From Candidatus Fermentibacterota bacterium (GTDB lineage: Bacteria > JAFGKV01), in the NCBI GenBank assembly GCA_016928395.1, contig JAFGKV010000148.1:1-15076 (forward strand): a stretch of DNA of 15,076 nt, read 5' to 3'. Shown here in pieces: positions 6,701 to 13,598 of the stretch (its first letter is position 1; every line of letters starts with the position of its first letter). The translations under genes were made by a program, and so were the position numbers. Below the pieces are notes generated by a model. It ran no database searches. It was not told where the DNA came from and was given only the letters and a program-made list of their open reading frames with translations.

Positions 6701-8019
6701 CAGGGAGTCAGGTCGGGCGAATCGCTCAAGACCTCGGGGTTCAGCACCAACGCCGTCTTTCCGGCAGCAACGGCAGCTCGCACCAGCGACGGCGCCGCGG
6801 CACCGTCCACGACAACGATATCCGCATCGTCCTGTTCGGCAGGTGCAAGCCCCATGAGGCCAAGCCGGTTCCACGGCAACCCCATGGAGCCCCAGACCGT
6901 GCCCACCGGGGCCGCATCATGGGGGGCGGCGGTCTGGGCACGCATGGCCGCAATCAACGAAGGACTCAGCAGCGCGGGCGCGGAACAGGCCATGACGCGT
7001 CCCGCGCCGTATCGGGCGCTGGTGAGCAAAGGGCTCGCCCTGGGATCGTCACCGGTGATCTCCACGCGGTGGGCCCACGCCAAAGGGGAGAGGTTCCACT
7101 TCGCCGTTTCCCGGGTGCCGGGCCGCGCGAAGTGGGGGTGATCTGGGAGGTGGATTGCCGCGGTCACATCGACCAGACCCTCGTCTGGCCCCATCCCTGC
7201 CCCGAGAGGACCCACTGCCCGGGGCAGAACCGCGCCAACCCGCTCGGCCGATGGGCCCAGCACGGTGGGAAGTATCCGCTCCAAGGGCGTGTCCTCCCAC
7301 AGTCGGCCCTTGTCGTAGAACACACACACAACCGTACCGCCCGTCCTCGCCCAATTCTCGATCGCCGCCCCCGACGCCCCTGAGAGAACCACTCGGCTGG
7401 ACAGGATCAGCAGGTCCACGCCCGCCAGGGTCTCCTCTGTACAGCGAACCGAAAGGTCCGTTGGTCCCGCCAGGCCCCCGCGATTGGGATCTCCGGAGTC
7501 TTCGGGATTGACGACCCTGACAGCTAGCGTGTTCAATCCTGGGCGAAGACCCGCAAGCTCAGCGTCCAAATCACCCCAATACCCGCCGCCGGCACCGATC
7601 CTTCGGCCGTTGAGAAATACCGTTACCGAGTCTTCCAGAGCCCGCAGCGTCAGGCACGGAGAAAGGGCCCCAACGCCGGCACTGCGTAGTGTGCGCCGGT
7701 ACCACGCGACCCCCGTGTACCGGATGCCCCTGGCCTGCCACGGCGCACCCGTTTCCATTGGCTGCCACCCGGGGCCGTCGGCAAACGCCCAGCCCCCGGC
7801 ACCGGTGTCCTCGGGATCGGCGATCCACTCCCAGGCATCCTGCCATGCAGGGAAGGGATCCATGGTAGTCACCGATGCGCCGGCACGCTCCACGGCATCC
7901 CTGAGGGGCATTGACTCGTCGCCGGGCGGTGCCAGAAGAAGCACCCTGTGACGGGGCTCCTCGGCGCACGACGTCACGGTCAGGGCGAGAACGACAATGG
8001 TGAAAAGGCAACGGTGCAT
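3712..8019 (-). CDS. Very large lipoprotein with GH2-type sugar-binding domain and glycosidase-like body
   Basis: A 1435-aa protein. The N-terminus MHRCLFTIVVLALTVTSC ends in a lipobox (VTSC, lipid on Cys18), so it is likely membrane- or surface-tethered. Residues about 70-195 match the GH2 N-terminal jelly-roll: GIRYTGVAWYRRTL, then VFLNGRRIGAGGGYWGD and GLNTLAVRVVNPEDSG. Two Rossmann/GATase-like segments follow (about 198-245 and 398-435), of the kind seen in large beta-galactosidase-type enzymes. A long beta-rich middle (about 465-865) leads to an alpha/beta region (about 868-1200) with many Trp, Asp and Glu that could be a TIM barrel. A further GATase-like segment (about 1225-1305) and a beta C-terminus (about 1350-1430) close the protein. 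I cannot point to a proven acid/base-nucleophile pair, so catalysis is not shown. Start and stop overlap the neighbours (TAATG upstream, ATGAGTAA downstream). Most likely role: binding or cleaving an extracellular polysaccharide. Confidence 0.88.
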   Translation of the reverse strand: MHRCLFTIVVLALTVTSCAEEPRHRVLLLAPPGDESMPLRDAVERAGASVTTMDPFPAWQDAWEWIADPEDTGAGGWAFADGPGWQPMETGAPWQARGIRYTGVAWYRRTLRSAGVGALSPCLTLRALEDSVTVFLNGRRIGAGGGYWGDLDAELAGLRPGLNTLAVRVVNPEDSGDPNRGGLAGPTDLSVRCTEETLAGVDLLILSSRVVLSGASGAAIENWARTGGTVVCVFYDKGRLWEDTPLERILPTVLGPSAERVGAVLPRAVGPLGAGMGPDEGLVDVTAAIHLPDHPHFARPGTRETAKWNLSPLAWAHRVEITGDDPRASPLLTSARYGAGRVMACSAPALLSPSLIAAMRAQTAAPHDAAPVGTVWGSMGLPWNRLGLMGLAPAEQDDADIVVVDGAAAPSLVRAAVAAGKTALVLNPEVLSDSPDLTPWALQSRAAHDPVPLVDAATWSALSERSEPRVLQVSLPSGQNHQICVEGSRFGPVRGVWSDDALGRPCADGSWVLPPCSTVQVGVWGASDRVPLVYPGGRAVLCTGSGITLDQPLDRPTFRQPVQKALWQWEDKEPALAVRTVGRGRVASFSVPLRLEDPRELDWSDVQASKQRFLHEDTSQLLVLAIRELVSEDMLLGPIDSGPGGITVGLRRRNSRPMHVRYRFRDWQRSLLCSHDLDLRPGAGTTSFVIPWPSRDELVRYETATGDTPLWLEVALLSEEHQRCLFRVETAVRRPGPTVTVWHTPLSRRTPQRFATWPRADADFPQGMGPAGQYPLFMPGEEIRFFVESWDPAHGQVAVTARDVVQGTPVQLVEIPVRRSGSPWSVSEWRMSPPPPSVYRVDARLGDAQSHARVLVSSPTDLRSCIWDRAKGVQVLGSLYEFGDPLQFAQENLCAHADTGIAWGPFARTRPGQPWCDFLPNSFCFLPNGVHYRAWNAEIIRRLARHTWTGETLTISASLVDGFNGIPWPSAFVHPQHLAVFARWMQSRGEPALIGLAADSIAALALGDLNPDWRYFVATEVALPAHRIVRDELQSVSSGSHLTDQFDLPLFPTILRIPEVERFAESWQELFSLSSSDAWNVRAGRDYHVPTYLVSLGKALAPKGRVGHYHMEMLGGIGAERIAKAELIRRQNADLFWMMAASDEGWVPVETYADGGGVSWLGGWQTWLALSSRSTRGGHVAFQEDWHALQELYATAEAIRPRRPRGFVMAAVGPRLPSPGQDEVIMGDSARLFGMLREAGLPISGMARLDKVGTSTLPDGVIIPVPGALSSEERAGLRLCLDRGIPVGVVGMGLTPRLIASYVGIDEAVLGSPSVKLLPEGNVKGPFWDDGATEDYAAVRRFVHDLKGMSSFDVSAPEGISSYAFDGPYGLVVVVLEERGEARTAPVLLRTTGRVRHAAELLGGNTLGVKHIDRGVIIEVVLPAAGAALVQVRDE

Positions 8020-9698
8020 TAGAGATCACACGGCTTCACGAAGAACGTCACCCAGGGTGTGGCGAGGTCGGGGTGGCCAGCGGGTACGACACGGAAAGCC
8101 CAGGGGTTGTAGTGGGACAAGGTATTCCAGAAGGTTGGGGTGAATGGTCCAAAGAGCACCCCATCCGGTTCGGATGGTATGGCGCCTTCCACGCGATAGG
8201 TTCCTTCACCCACGACATACTCGATGTTCATATCGCCACGTCCCTCCGCGTTGAGGCGAACGCCGAGCCTTCCGTCTGATGCGGCAAACGCCAGGCTGTC
8301 GCCAGGCTGTGGAGAGATGATAACGGGCCGTACGGCAGGCCCTTGGTCTCGGCTGTCATGGGCCCAGAGAGGCGCCCGGTACAAGCTGCGGCATCTGGCG
8401 AGCCATGACTCCAGGAGCCCCTCGAGGCTGTCCGCCATGCCCGGATGGAGCGCGGAGCATTCAGACAGCTCCATGGGGTCACTCTCGATGTGAAAGAGCT
8501 GGCGCGTCGAGGCGGCGGCCTCGTCCCGCCGTACCAGTTTCCACCTGTCCGTGCGCACGGCACGTAGGCGGATACCCTGCATCTGGGCCGTGGCCTGGTA
8601 CCCGCCCAGGACTGATGAGACGAACACGGGCTGCGGCGGAAGAGGCATGCCTTTCAGCAGGGGTGTGAGCGATCTGCCCTGCACGCCTTCAGGAATCGGC
8701 ACTCCCACGAGGTCGAGTACCGTGGGCATGATGTCCACGAGCTGCACCAGATCCTTTGACCTTTGGCCACCTTGCAGGCCCTGCGGCCAGGATACGATGA
8801 GAGGTATGCGGAGCTCCTCGTCGTAGAGGGTGCTGGTGAGCGAGGTGCTGGCATGGCCGATATTGCCATGTTCCAGCAGTTCCTCCCCGTGATCGGCCGA
8901 AATGATGACCACGGTGTTGGAGTCTATACCCAAAGAGCGGAAACGATGGAACAGAGGCTGGAAGAAGAGTGAGTCAGCCTCGGCGACCTGGCCGTCGTAC
9001 AGGCCGCGAACCCAGCCGGTGTCCGTTGCGGCGAAGCTCAGCTTCCCTTCGGGGAGCAGGAGTGCATTCCTGACGGTGGCGATGCGTTCCTGCGTCGCGG
9101 GATCCCGTGGTACGTCCTGGGGCATGAACAGCGAATCAAAAGGGGGAGAGGGATTGTAGGGCTGATGCAGGTCGCGGAAGTGATAGTAGAGGAAGAATGG
9201 CTGGTTCGATGTCGCGTAGTCATCGAGCCACCGGAACAGTATGTCGTGGCCTGTGGTGAGGAACTCCTGCTTCTGTGGGAAGTCATGGAACCTTAGATTC
9301 TGGTAGTTTGGGGAACCGACGAGATAGCAGATGTCAGGCGCGTGATATCCCGCATCTGCCAAGACGCCGGCCAGAGTTGCCACGGCCCTGGAAAGGCTCT
9401 TTTCCCGGGTGTCGACGCCGTGGGCGGGCTCATGACGCCCCGTGAGGCACGACACCAAGGAGGCCGAGGTCCATGCCGAGTTCGCGAACGCATTGGTGAA
9501 CATCGTCCCTGAAGAGGCAAGGCTGTCCAGAGTCGGGGTAAGGGGCTTCCAATACCCCATGGATCCAAGGCGATCCGGTCGAAGCGCGTCCACCGTGATG
9601 AGCACCACATTGGGAGTCTCGGCACGGGCCGGGCCGGCCACCGCCGGCGCGCCAAGAAGCGCGGCGAGAAGAATGACAGAAGCAAAGGGGCGCACCAT
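8019..9698 (-). CDS. Secreted sulfatase-like alkaline-phosphatase-superfamily protein, Thr at the nucleophile position
   Basis: A 559-aa exported protein with a clear signal peptide (MVRPFASVILLAALLG, likely cut after ARA at about residue 26). Residues 28-430 are a sulfatase domain (PF00884): VVLITVDALRPDRLGSMGY with metal-binding Asp37, WTSASLVSCLTGR, a HYHFRDLHQPYNP substrate-pocket stretch, ISADHGEELLEHGNIGHAS with metal ligands Asp269, His270 and probably His282, and a PLIVSWP strand. In S1 sulfatases the C/S-x-P-S-R motif supplies formylglycine; here the aligned residue is Thr77 and the Pro and Arg are also replaced. It may therefore act as a phosphohydrolase, a phospho-group transferase or a non-canonical sulfatase. 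Residues about 455-559 form a beta-rich C-terminal domain. I chose ATG 9698 because GGAGA lies five bases upstream; ATG 9722 lacks a ribosome-binding site. First gene of the export operon. Confidence 0.9.
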   Translation of the reverse strand: MVRPFASVILLAALLGAPAVAGPARAETPNVVLITVDALRPDRLGSMGYWKPLTPTLDSLASSGTMFTNAFANSAWTSASLVSCLTGRHEPAHGVDTREKSLSRAVATLAGVLADAGYHAPDICYLVGSPNYQNLRFHDFPQKQEFLTTGHDILFRWLDDYATSNQPFFLYYHFRDLHQPYNPSPPFDSLFMPQDVPRDPATQERIATVRNALLLPEGKLSFAATDTGWVRGLYDGQVAEADSLFFQPLFHRFRSLGIDSNTVVIISADHGEELLEHGNIGHASTSLTSTLYDEELRIPLIVSWPQGLQGGQRSKDLVQLVDIMPTVLDLVGVPIPEGVQGRSLTPLLKGMPLPPQPVFVSSVLGGYQATAQMQGIRLRAVRTDRWKLVRRDEAAASTRQLFHIESDPMELSECSALHPGMADSLEGLLESWLARCRSLYRAPLWAHDSRDQGPAVRPVIISPQPGDSLAFAASDGRLGVRLNAEGRGDMNIEYVVGEGTYRVEGAIPSEPDGVLFGPFTPTFWNTLSHYNPWAFRVVPAGHPDLATPWVTFFVKPCDL

Positions 9699-9984
9699 CT
9701 TGTCTCCGAGTCTAAGGAACATGCCGTGAGTGACTAGTCCATACTCAGGCGCCGCAGCATCCTACACCCCTGCCTTGTGGGGCACCTGCGAACAGCCGAC
9801 GCAGCAGCCATTCACCTCTCGGTTCGGCAGCACTCCGCGACGTGCCAACCGAGCGCATCTGTTCCGGGATGGCGTCTCACGGGTCGGCAGCCGGGAACCC
9901 AGACAGCAGGCGGCGGGTTCTCAGCGCAGCGAATGGGGTCTATGACGAGTTTTGCCCGAACAAGATACACCGAAAGGGGACGAT
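9699..9984. other. Divergent intergenic region between two operons
   Basis: These 286 bp separate the starts of the minus export operon and the plus metallopeptidase operon, so both promoters should lie here. Open frames in it are Arg/Ser/Pro-rich and have no family character. An 8-bp palindrome GACTAGTC lies at 9732-9739. No convincing -10/-35 pair was found for the minus operon. One weak candidate exists for the plus operon at 9918-9946. Confidence 0.5.
9918..9946 (+). promoter_or_regulatory. Candidate sigma-70 promoter for the metallopeptidase operon
   Basis: TTCTCA (9918-9923) and TATGAC (9941-9946) are spaced by 17 bases, and each matches four of six consensus positions. The predicted start near 9953 would leave a leader of about 30 nt before ATG 9985. 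This is weak on sequence alone. Confidence 0.28.
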
Positions 9985-10665
9985 ATGTTCTTCTGGGATC
10001 CAACCTTCTTTCTCCTCATTCCGGCCATGCTCTTGGCCGTGTATGCCCAGTCAAAGGTACAGCGGGCTTTCGCGGAGCTCTCACACGTCCGTGCCCGGCG
10101 TGGTCTCAGCGGCGCCGAAGTCGCCTCGACTATCCTCCGCGCCAATGGGCTGGCTACGGTGGAGGTCGAGCCGCAGCAGGGAACTCTTACCGATCACTAC
10201 GATCCGCGGGTTCGGCGGGTCAGGCTGTCGGAGCCTGTGTACGGCGGCAGGTCGCTGGCTGCAGTCGGTGTCGCGGCCCATGAGGTCGGTCATGCACTCC
10301 AACATGCCTCAGGGTATATGCCACTGCGTTTTCGCCACGGGCTGCTGGGCCCTGCCCAGCTGGGAAGTACCCTGGCGTGGCCCTTGGCCTTGATCGGGCT
10401 ACTGATGGGGAGTCCCAAGCTCCTTGACATCGGCATCATCCTGTTCTCAGGGGCAGTGCTTTTCCACGTCGTGACGCTGCCGGTGGAGTTGAACGCCTCC
10501 CGAAGGGCGTTGACGCAGCTTGTCTCCACAGGCGTTCTGGCGCCGGATGAAATCCCCGGTGCCCGCAAGGTGCTACAGGCGGCCGCTTTGACGTATATTG
10601 CCGCGGCAGCCGTGGCCGTGATGAATCTACTCAGATTGCTCATCCTCAGACAGAGCCGCGACTAG
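9985..10665 (+). CDS. YugP-family membrane zinc metallopeptidase
   Basis: A 226-aa integral membrane protein of the zinc_peptidase_2 family (PF04298). The family-typical start MFFWDPTFFLLIPAMLL gives the first TM (about 4-21). A cytoplasm-facing domain with GLSGAEVASTIL follows, then the DHYDP and VRLSEPVYGGRS stretches and the zinc-binding HEVGH (His99, Glu100, His103). Hydrophobic segments lie at about 126-142, 148-165 and 198-220; LPVELNAS with Glu168 is the likely third zinc ligand. Full family length. ATG 9985 is preferred over ATG 9952 because GGGGA lies seven bases before it and it matches the usual N-terminus. Physiological substrates of this family are poorly known; a role in membrane protein quality control is often assumed. 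It heads the plus operon, 12 bp before the asparaginase-domain gene. Confidence 0.93.
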   Translation: MFFWDPTFFLLIPAMLLAVYAQSKVQRAFAELSHVRARRGLSGAEVASTILRANGLATVEVEPQQGTLTDHYDPRVRRVRLSEPVYGGRSLAAVGVAAHEVGHALQHASGYMPLRFRHGLLGPAQLGSTLAWPLALIGLLMGSPKLLDIGIILFSGAVLFHVVTLPVELNASRRALTQLVSTGVLAPDEIPGARKVLQAAALTYIAAAAVAVMNLLRLLILRQSRD

Positions 10666-10677
10666 TAGGAAGGCATC

Positions 10678-11214
10678 ATGCGAACGGTCAACCTCATCAA
10701 TACGGGCGGCACCATCGAGAAGGCCTACCAGGAGACCGATGGGAGCCTGTTGAATCTGGATGCCCGCCTGGATTCCTTTCTCCGCCGCATCCGCCTCCCC
10801 GACGTACGGTTGCGCACGACGCGGCTCATGAATGTCGACAGCCTCCAGATGGGCCAGGAGGATCGGGACTTGGTGGCCCACACCGTGGCGGTGAAACAGA
10901 GGGAAGGCTATCCCATCGTCGTCACCCACGGTACGGATACCATGGTGGAAACGGGTAAGGCCATCAAGGCGGCTCTGGCCGACCCGACGGTCGCCGTGAT
11001 CATGACGGGCGCCATGGTGCCGCTGGGGTTTGAGAACTCCGACGGTCTCCAGAATCTGGCGGAGGCGATCTTCGCGACGCTGTTCTTGCCTCCTGGGGTG
11101 TGGGTCGTCATGCACGGGCAGGTCTTTCCCGTGGACAATGCCCGCAAGAACCGCGAGCGTGGAACGTTCGAAGTACTGGATCCGCAACTTCCCTCGACAC
11201 CCCTGTGCCGATAG
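10678..11214 (+). CDS. Short asparaginase-domain protein (N-terminal domain only)
   Basis: A 178-aa cytosolic protein covering only the N-terminal domain of type I/II L-asparaginases (PF00710). Active-site parts are retained: NTGGTIE with nucleophile Thr12, NVDS with Asp54-Ser55 for substrate binding, HGTDTM with Thr86-Asp87, GAMVP, and DNARKN with Lys157 in the place of the second catalytic triad's lysine. The C-terminal domain, which in full-length enzymes (about 320-340 aa) completes the neighbouring subunit's active site, is absent. Such single-domain homologues exist as natural proteins, so truncation by mutation is not required. Activity on asparagine is unproven; another amide or ester substrate is possible. 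ATG 10678 follows AGGAAGG. Its stop overlaps the GTG start of the radical SAM gene, suggesting coupled translation. Confidence 0.88.
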   Translation: MRTVNLINTGGTIEKAYQETDGSLLNLDARLDSFLRRIRLPDVRLRTTRLMNVDSLQMGQEDRDLVAHTVAVKQREGYPIVVTHGTDTMVETGKAIKAALADPTVAVIMTGAMVPLGFENSDGLQNLAEAIFATLFLPPGVWVVMHGQVFPVDNARKNRERGTFEVLDPQLPSTPLCR

Positions 11215-13598
11215 CGTCGCCGGAAGGGCTCTGCGGTGATACGCTGGCCCGCTGGCTGGGCGATCACCTTCTGCCGCTGGTGCAAAAGCCGGGGCGATAC
11301 TGTGGAGGGGAGTGGGGCGTTACCCGACGGGATTGCCTGCCCCACGGTGGCAGCGCCCTGCTGGCCTTCCCCGATGTCTATGAGATAGGGGCCGGTCATG
11401 TGGGGGTGGCTCTCCTGAAGGACGCCATCGAAGCTCACCCGGGGATGGCGGCCGAACGAGCGTTCTGCCCATGGCCGGATATGGAACACCTCATGCGGCG
11501 CCACGGCGTCGAACTATACTCCATCGAATCATTCCTGCCTGCGCGGCTGTTCGATGTGCTGGGTATCACCATACAGCACGAAATGTCGTTCACCAACATC
11601 CTCACCCTCATTGATCTGGCCCGCATCCCGCTGAGGCAGGCCGAGAGGGCCGCTACAGATGCGTACGTGGTCGGGGGCGGTCCGGGAACCTGCAATCCTG
11701 AACCCATGGCCGATTTCTTCGACCTCTTCATCATAGGCGATGGCGAGGAGGTCTTTCCAGGGGTTGTCGCTCTGCTGGCTGAGGGCCGGCATCGCCGCCG
11801 GCCACGGAACGAGGTATTGCGGCAGGTCGCCGACGTGCCGGGGGTCTATGTGCCCAGCCTCTACCGGGTTGACGAACGTGAGCCGAGGGGCACACCAGTC
11901 CCCGTGGATTTTGCTCCGCCCTCCATCAGTGCCGCTCGAGTGCAGGCGCTTCGGTCAGACTACCCTGCGCCACCGGTCCCTCTGATCGCATCGACCCAGG
12001 ATCGGCCCGCGGTGGAGATTATGAGGGGATGCCCACGGCACTGCCGCTTCTGCCAGGCCAGGAAATACTATGGTCCACCACGGCTGCGGTCTCCCGACGA
12101 AATCGTGCATCAGGCCGTCGAGGCGACCGCCGCAACGGGGTGGAATGAGGTGTCTCTGCTCTCCCTCTCCACCGGTGACTACCCCCGGCTGGCCGACCTG
12201 GCGGAGACCTTGAATCGGTATCTGCTGCCCCGCCGCATCGGAATGTCACTTCCCTCGCTCCGCGCCGAAAGTTTCACCGAAGATGTGTGTAGAGAGCTGG
12301 CCAGAAGTCACCAGCGCGGGCTCACCTTGGCGCCCGAGGCCGGTACCGAGCGACTCAGGGCTCATGTCGGCAAGACCCTCACCGACGATGATCTTCTCCG
12401 AGCCGTGGAACTGGCCTACTCGCACGGATGGACCAATGTCAAGCTGTACTTCATGGTGGGCCTTCCCGGGGAGACCGAGGAAGACGTCGAGGCCATCGGA
12501 CGCCTGGTGCGGCGCGTCGTCGACTCCGCGCGGCGTCACGGCGGTCGCCGTCTCGGGGTGAGCTGCGCTCCCTTCGTCCCCAAACCCCAGACAGAGTTCC
12601 AGCGGGAAGCGTGTGTCGCCCCGGATATCATCGCAGACAGGCAGCGACGGGTTAGATCGCTGATGCCGCGCAAGATTGTCGACTATTCGTGGAGGGATCC
12701 GAGGATATCCCGATGGGAGACCGTGTTCGCCCGGGGTGATAGGCGCCTTGGATCGGTGGTGATGGATACGTGGCGCCGGGGCGCGCGATTTGACGAATGG
12801 GAGAGCAGTTTCCAGGCGGATCTGTGGAGTGAGTCGGCCCGAAGCCTCGATCTCGATGCCCTCACCCGAGAGATCCATCCCGACCAGCCTCTCCCTTGGT
12901 CGCATATCCGTTTCGACGGCGAGCCACCACGGCGTGTGGCCCTGCGGCATCAGGAAGAACTGCCCGTGAGTGCCCTGTGCGTGGGGATTGAAGGACCGGC
13001 TCCCGGTCTTCACCGGATGCGGGTCGCATACCGCAAAGATGGGCTGCGGCGGTTCCTGTCGCACCTTGACATGGCTAGAATCTGGCATCTGATACTGAGG
13101 CGGGCAGATGCGCACCTGGCATACTCGACGGGTATGGTCCCCCGTCCGAGGCTGGCCTTCGGCCCCGCGCTTCCGTTGGGAATACCCAGTGATGGAGAGT
13201 TGATGGAATTCTGGACCGAACGAGCCGATCCTACGATGTTGTTGACGCATATGGCCGCGCAGTGCCCGGAGGGCATCGAGATCATCTCTCTTCGAGAGGT
13301 TTCGCCGGGTGCACCGTCACTGGATAGCGACATCGCCATCGCAGACTATGAGGTGCGTGGTACGGGGGGGAGGCCTGAACCAGACGCGGTGCCTCCCGGT
13401 GTCATGGGACTCGTTGTGGCCGAAGGTATGCTACGGTTCTCCATTCATCTGAAGACCAAGGGTGCCCCAAAACCCCGGGACCTAGCGGCACACCTATGCG
13501 GCGTTGCGGGAGATGAATCCCTGTTGCTCTCCATCAGACGGACGGCTCTGTGGGCCCTGCGAGATGGCGTGCGGGTTTCGCCCATGGAAGACGCGTAG
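11205..13598 (+). CDS. B12-binding/radical SAM fusion protein (TIGR03960 + TIGR03936 type)
   Basis: A 797-aa protein. Residues about 20-200 are the B12-binding-like N-terminal domain typical of TIGR03960 (LVQKPGRYCGGEWG, LLAFPDVYEIG, APWPDMEAL-like CPWPDMEHL, VGGGPGTCNPEPMADFFD, IGDGEEV). Residues about 260-485 are the radical SAM core with the 4Fe-4S motif CPRHCRFC (Cys276, Cys280, Cys283), SLSTGDYPRL and FMVGLPGETEED. The C-terminal part from about 604 is a DUF2344/TIGR03936 domain (RVAYRKDGLRRFLSHLDMAR, STGMVPRPRLAFGPALPLG). These two are separate genes in some bacteria and fused in others. The reaction is unknown; the constant link with RNase G suggests RNA or ribosome-related modification. 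GTG 11205 is chosen because the family's N-terminus begins about 30 residues before LVQKPGRY. ATG 11100 lies deep inside the asparaginase gene. No strong Shine-Dalgarno; coupling to the overlapping upstream stop is likely. Confidence 0.93.
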   Translation: MPIASPEGLCGDTLARWLGDHLLPLVQKPGRYCGGEWGVTRRDCLPHGGSALLAFPDVYEIGAGHVGVALLKDAIEAHPGMAAERAFCPWPDMEHLMRRHGVELYSIESFLPARLFDVLGITIQHEMSFTNILTLIDLARIPLRQAERAATDAYVVGGGPGTCNPEPMADFFDLFIIGDGEEVFPGVVALLAEGRHRRRPRNEVLRQVADVPGVYVPSLYRVDEREPRGTPVPVDFAPPSISAARVQALRSDYPAPPVPLIASTQDRPAVEIMRGCPRHCRFCQARKYYGPPRLRSPDEIVHQAVEATAATGWNEVSLLSLSTGDYPRLADLAETLNRYLLPRRIGMSLPSLRAESFTEDVCRELARSHQRGLTLAPEAGTERLRAHVGKTLTDDDLLRAVELAYSHGWTNVKLYFMVGLPGETEEDVEAIGRLVRRVVDSARRHGGRRLGVSCAPFVPKPQTEFQREACVAPDIIADRQRRVRSLMPRKIVDYSWRDPRISRWETVFARGDRRLGSVVMDTWRRGARFDEWESSFQADLWSESARSLDLDALTREIHPDQPLPWSHIRFDGEPPRRVALRHQEELPVSALCVGIEGPAPGLHRMRVAYRKDGLRRFLSHLDMARIWHLILRRADAHLAYSTGMVPRPRLAFGPALPLGIPSDGELMEFWTERADPTMLLTHMAAQCPEGIEIISLREVSPGAPSLDSDIAIADYEVRGTGGRPEPDAVPPGVMGLVVAEGMLRFSIHLKTKGAPKPRDLAAHLCGVAGDESLLLSIRRTALWALRDGVRVSPMEDA

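Noticed and set aside
10627-11187. Minus-strand 186-aa open frame
   Set aside because: It is antisense to the asparaginase-domain gene, where catalytic motifs fix the plus frame.
11100-11204. ATG 11100 as start of the radical SAM protein
   Set aside because: It would add 35 unrelated residues and overlap the asparaginase gene by 115 nt. GTG 11205 fits the family N-terminus.
12246-13250. Minus-strand 334-aa open frame
   Set aside because: It is antisense to the radical SAM gene, whose conserved motifs are on the plus strand. GC-rich coding sequence commonly leaves such long antisense frames.
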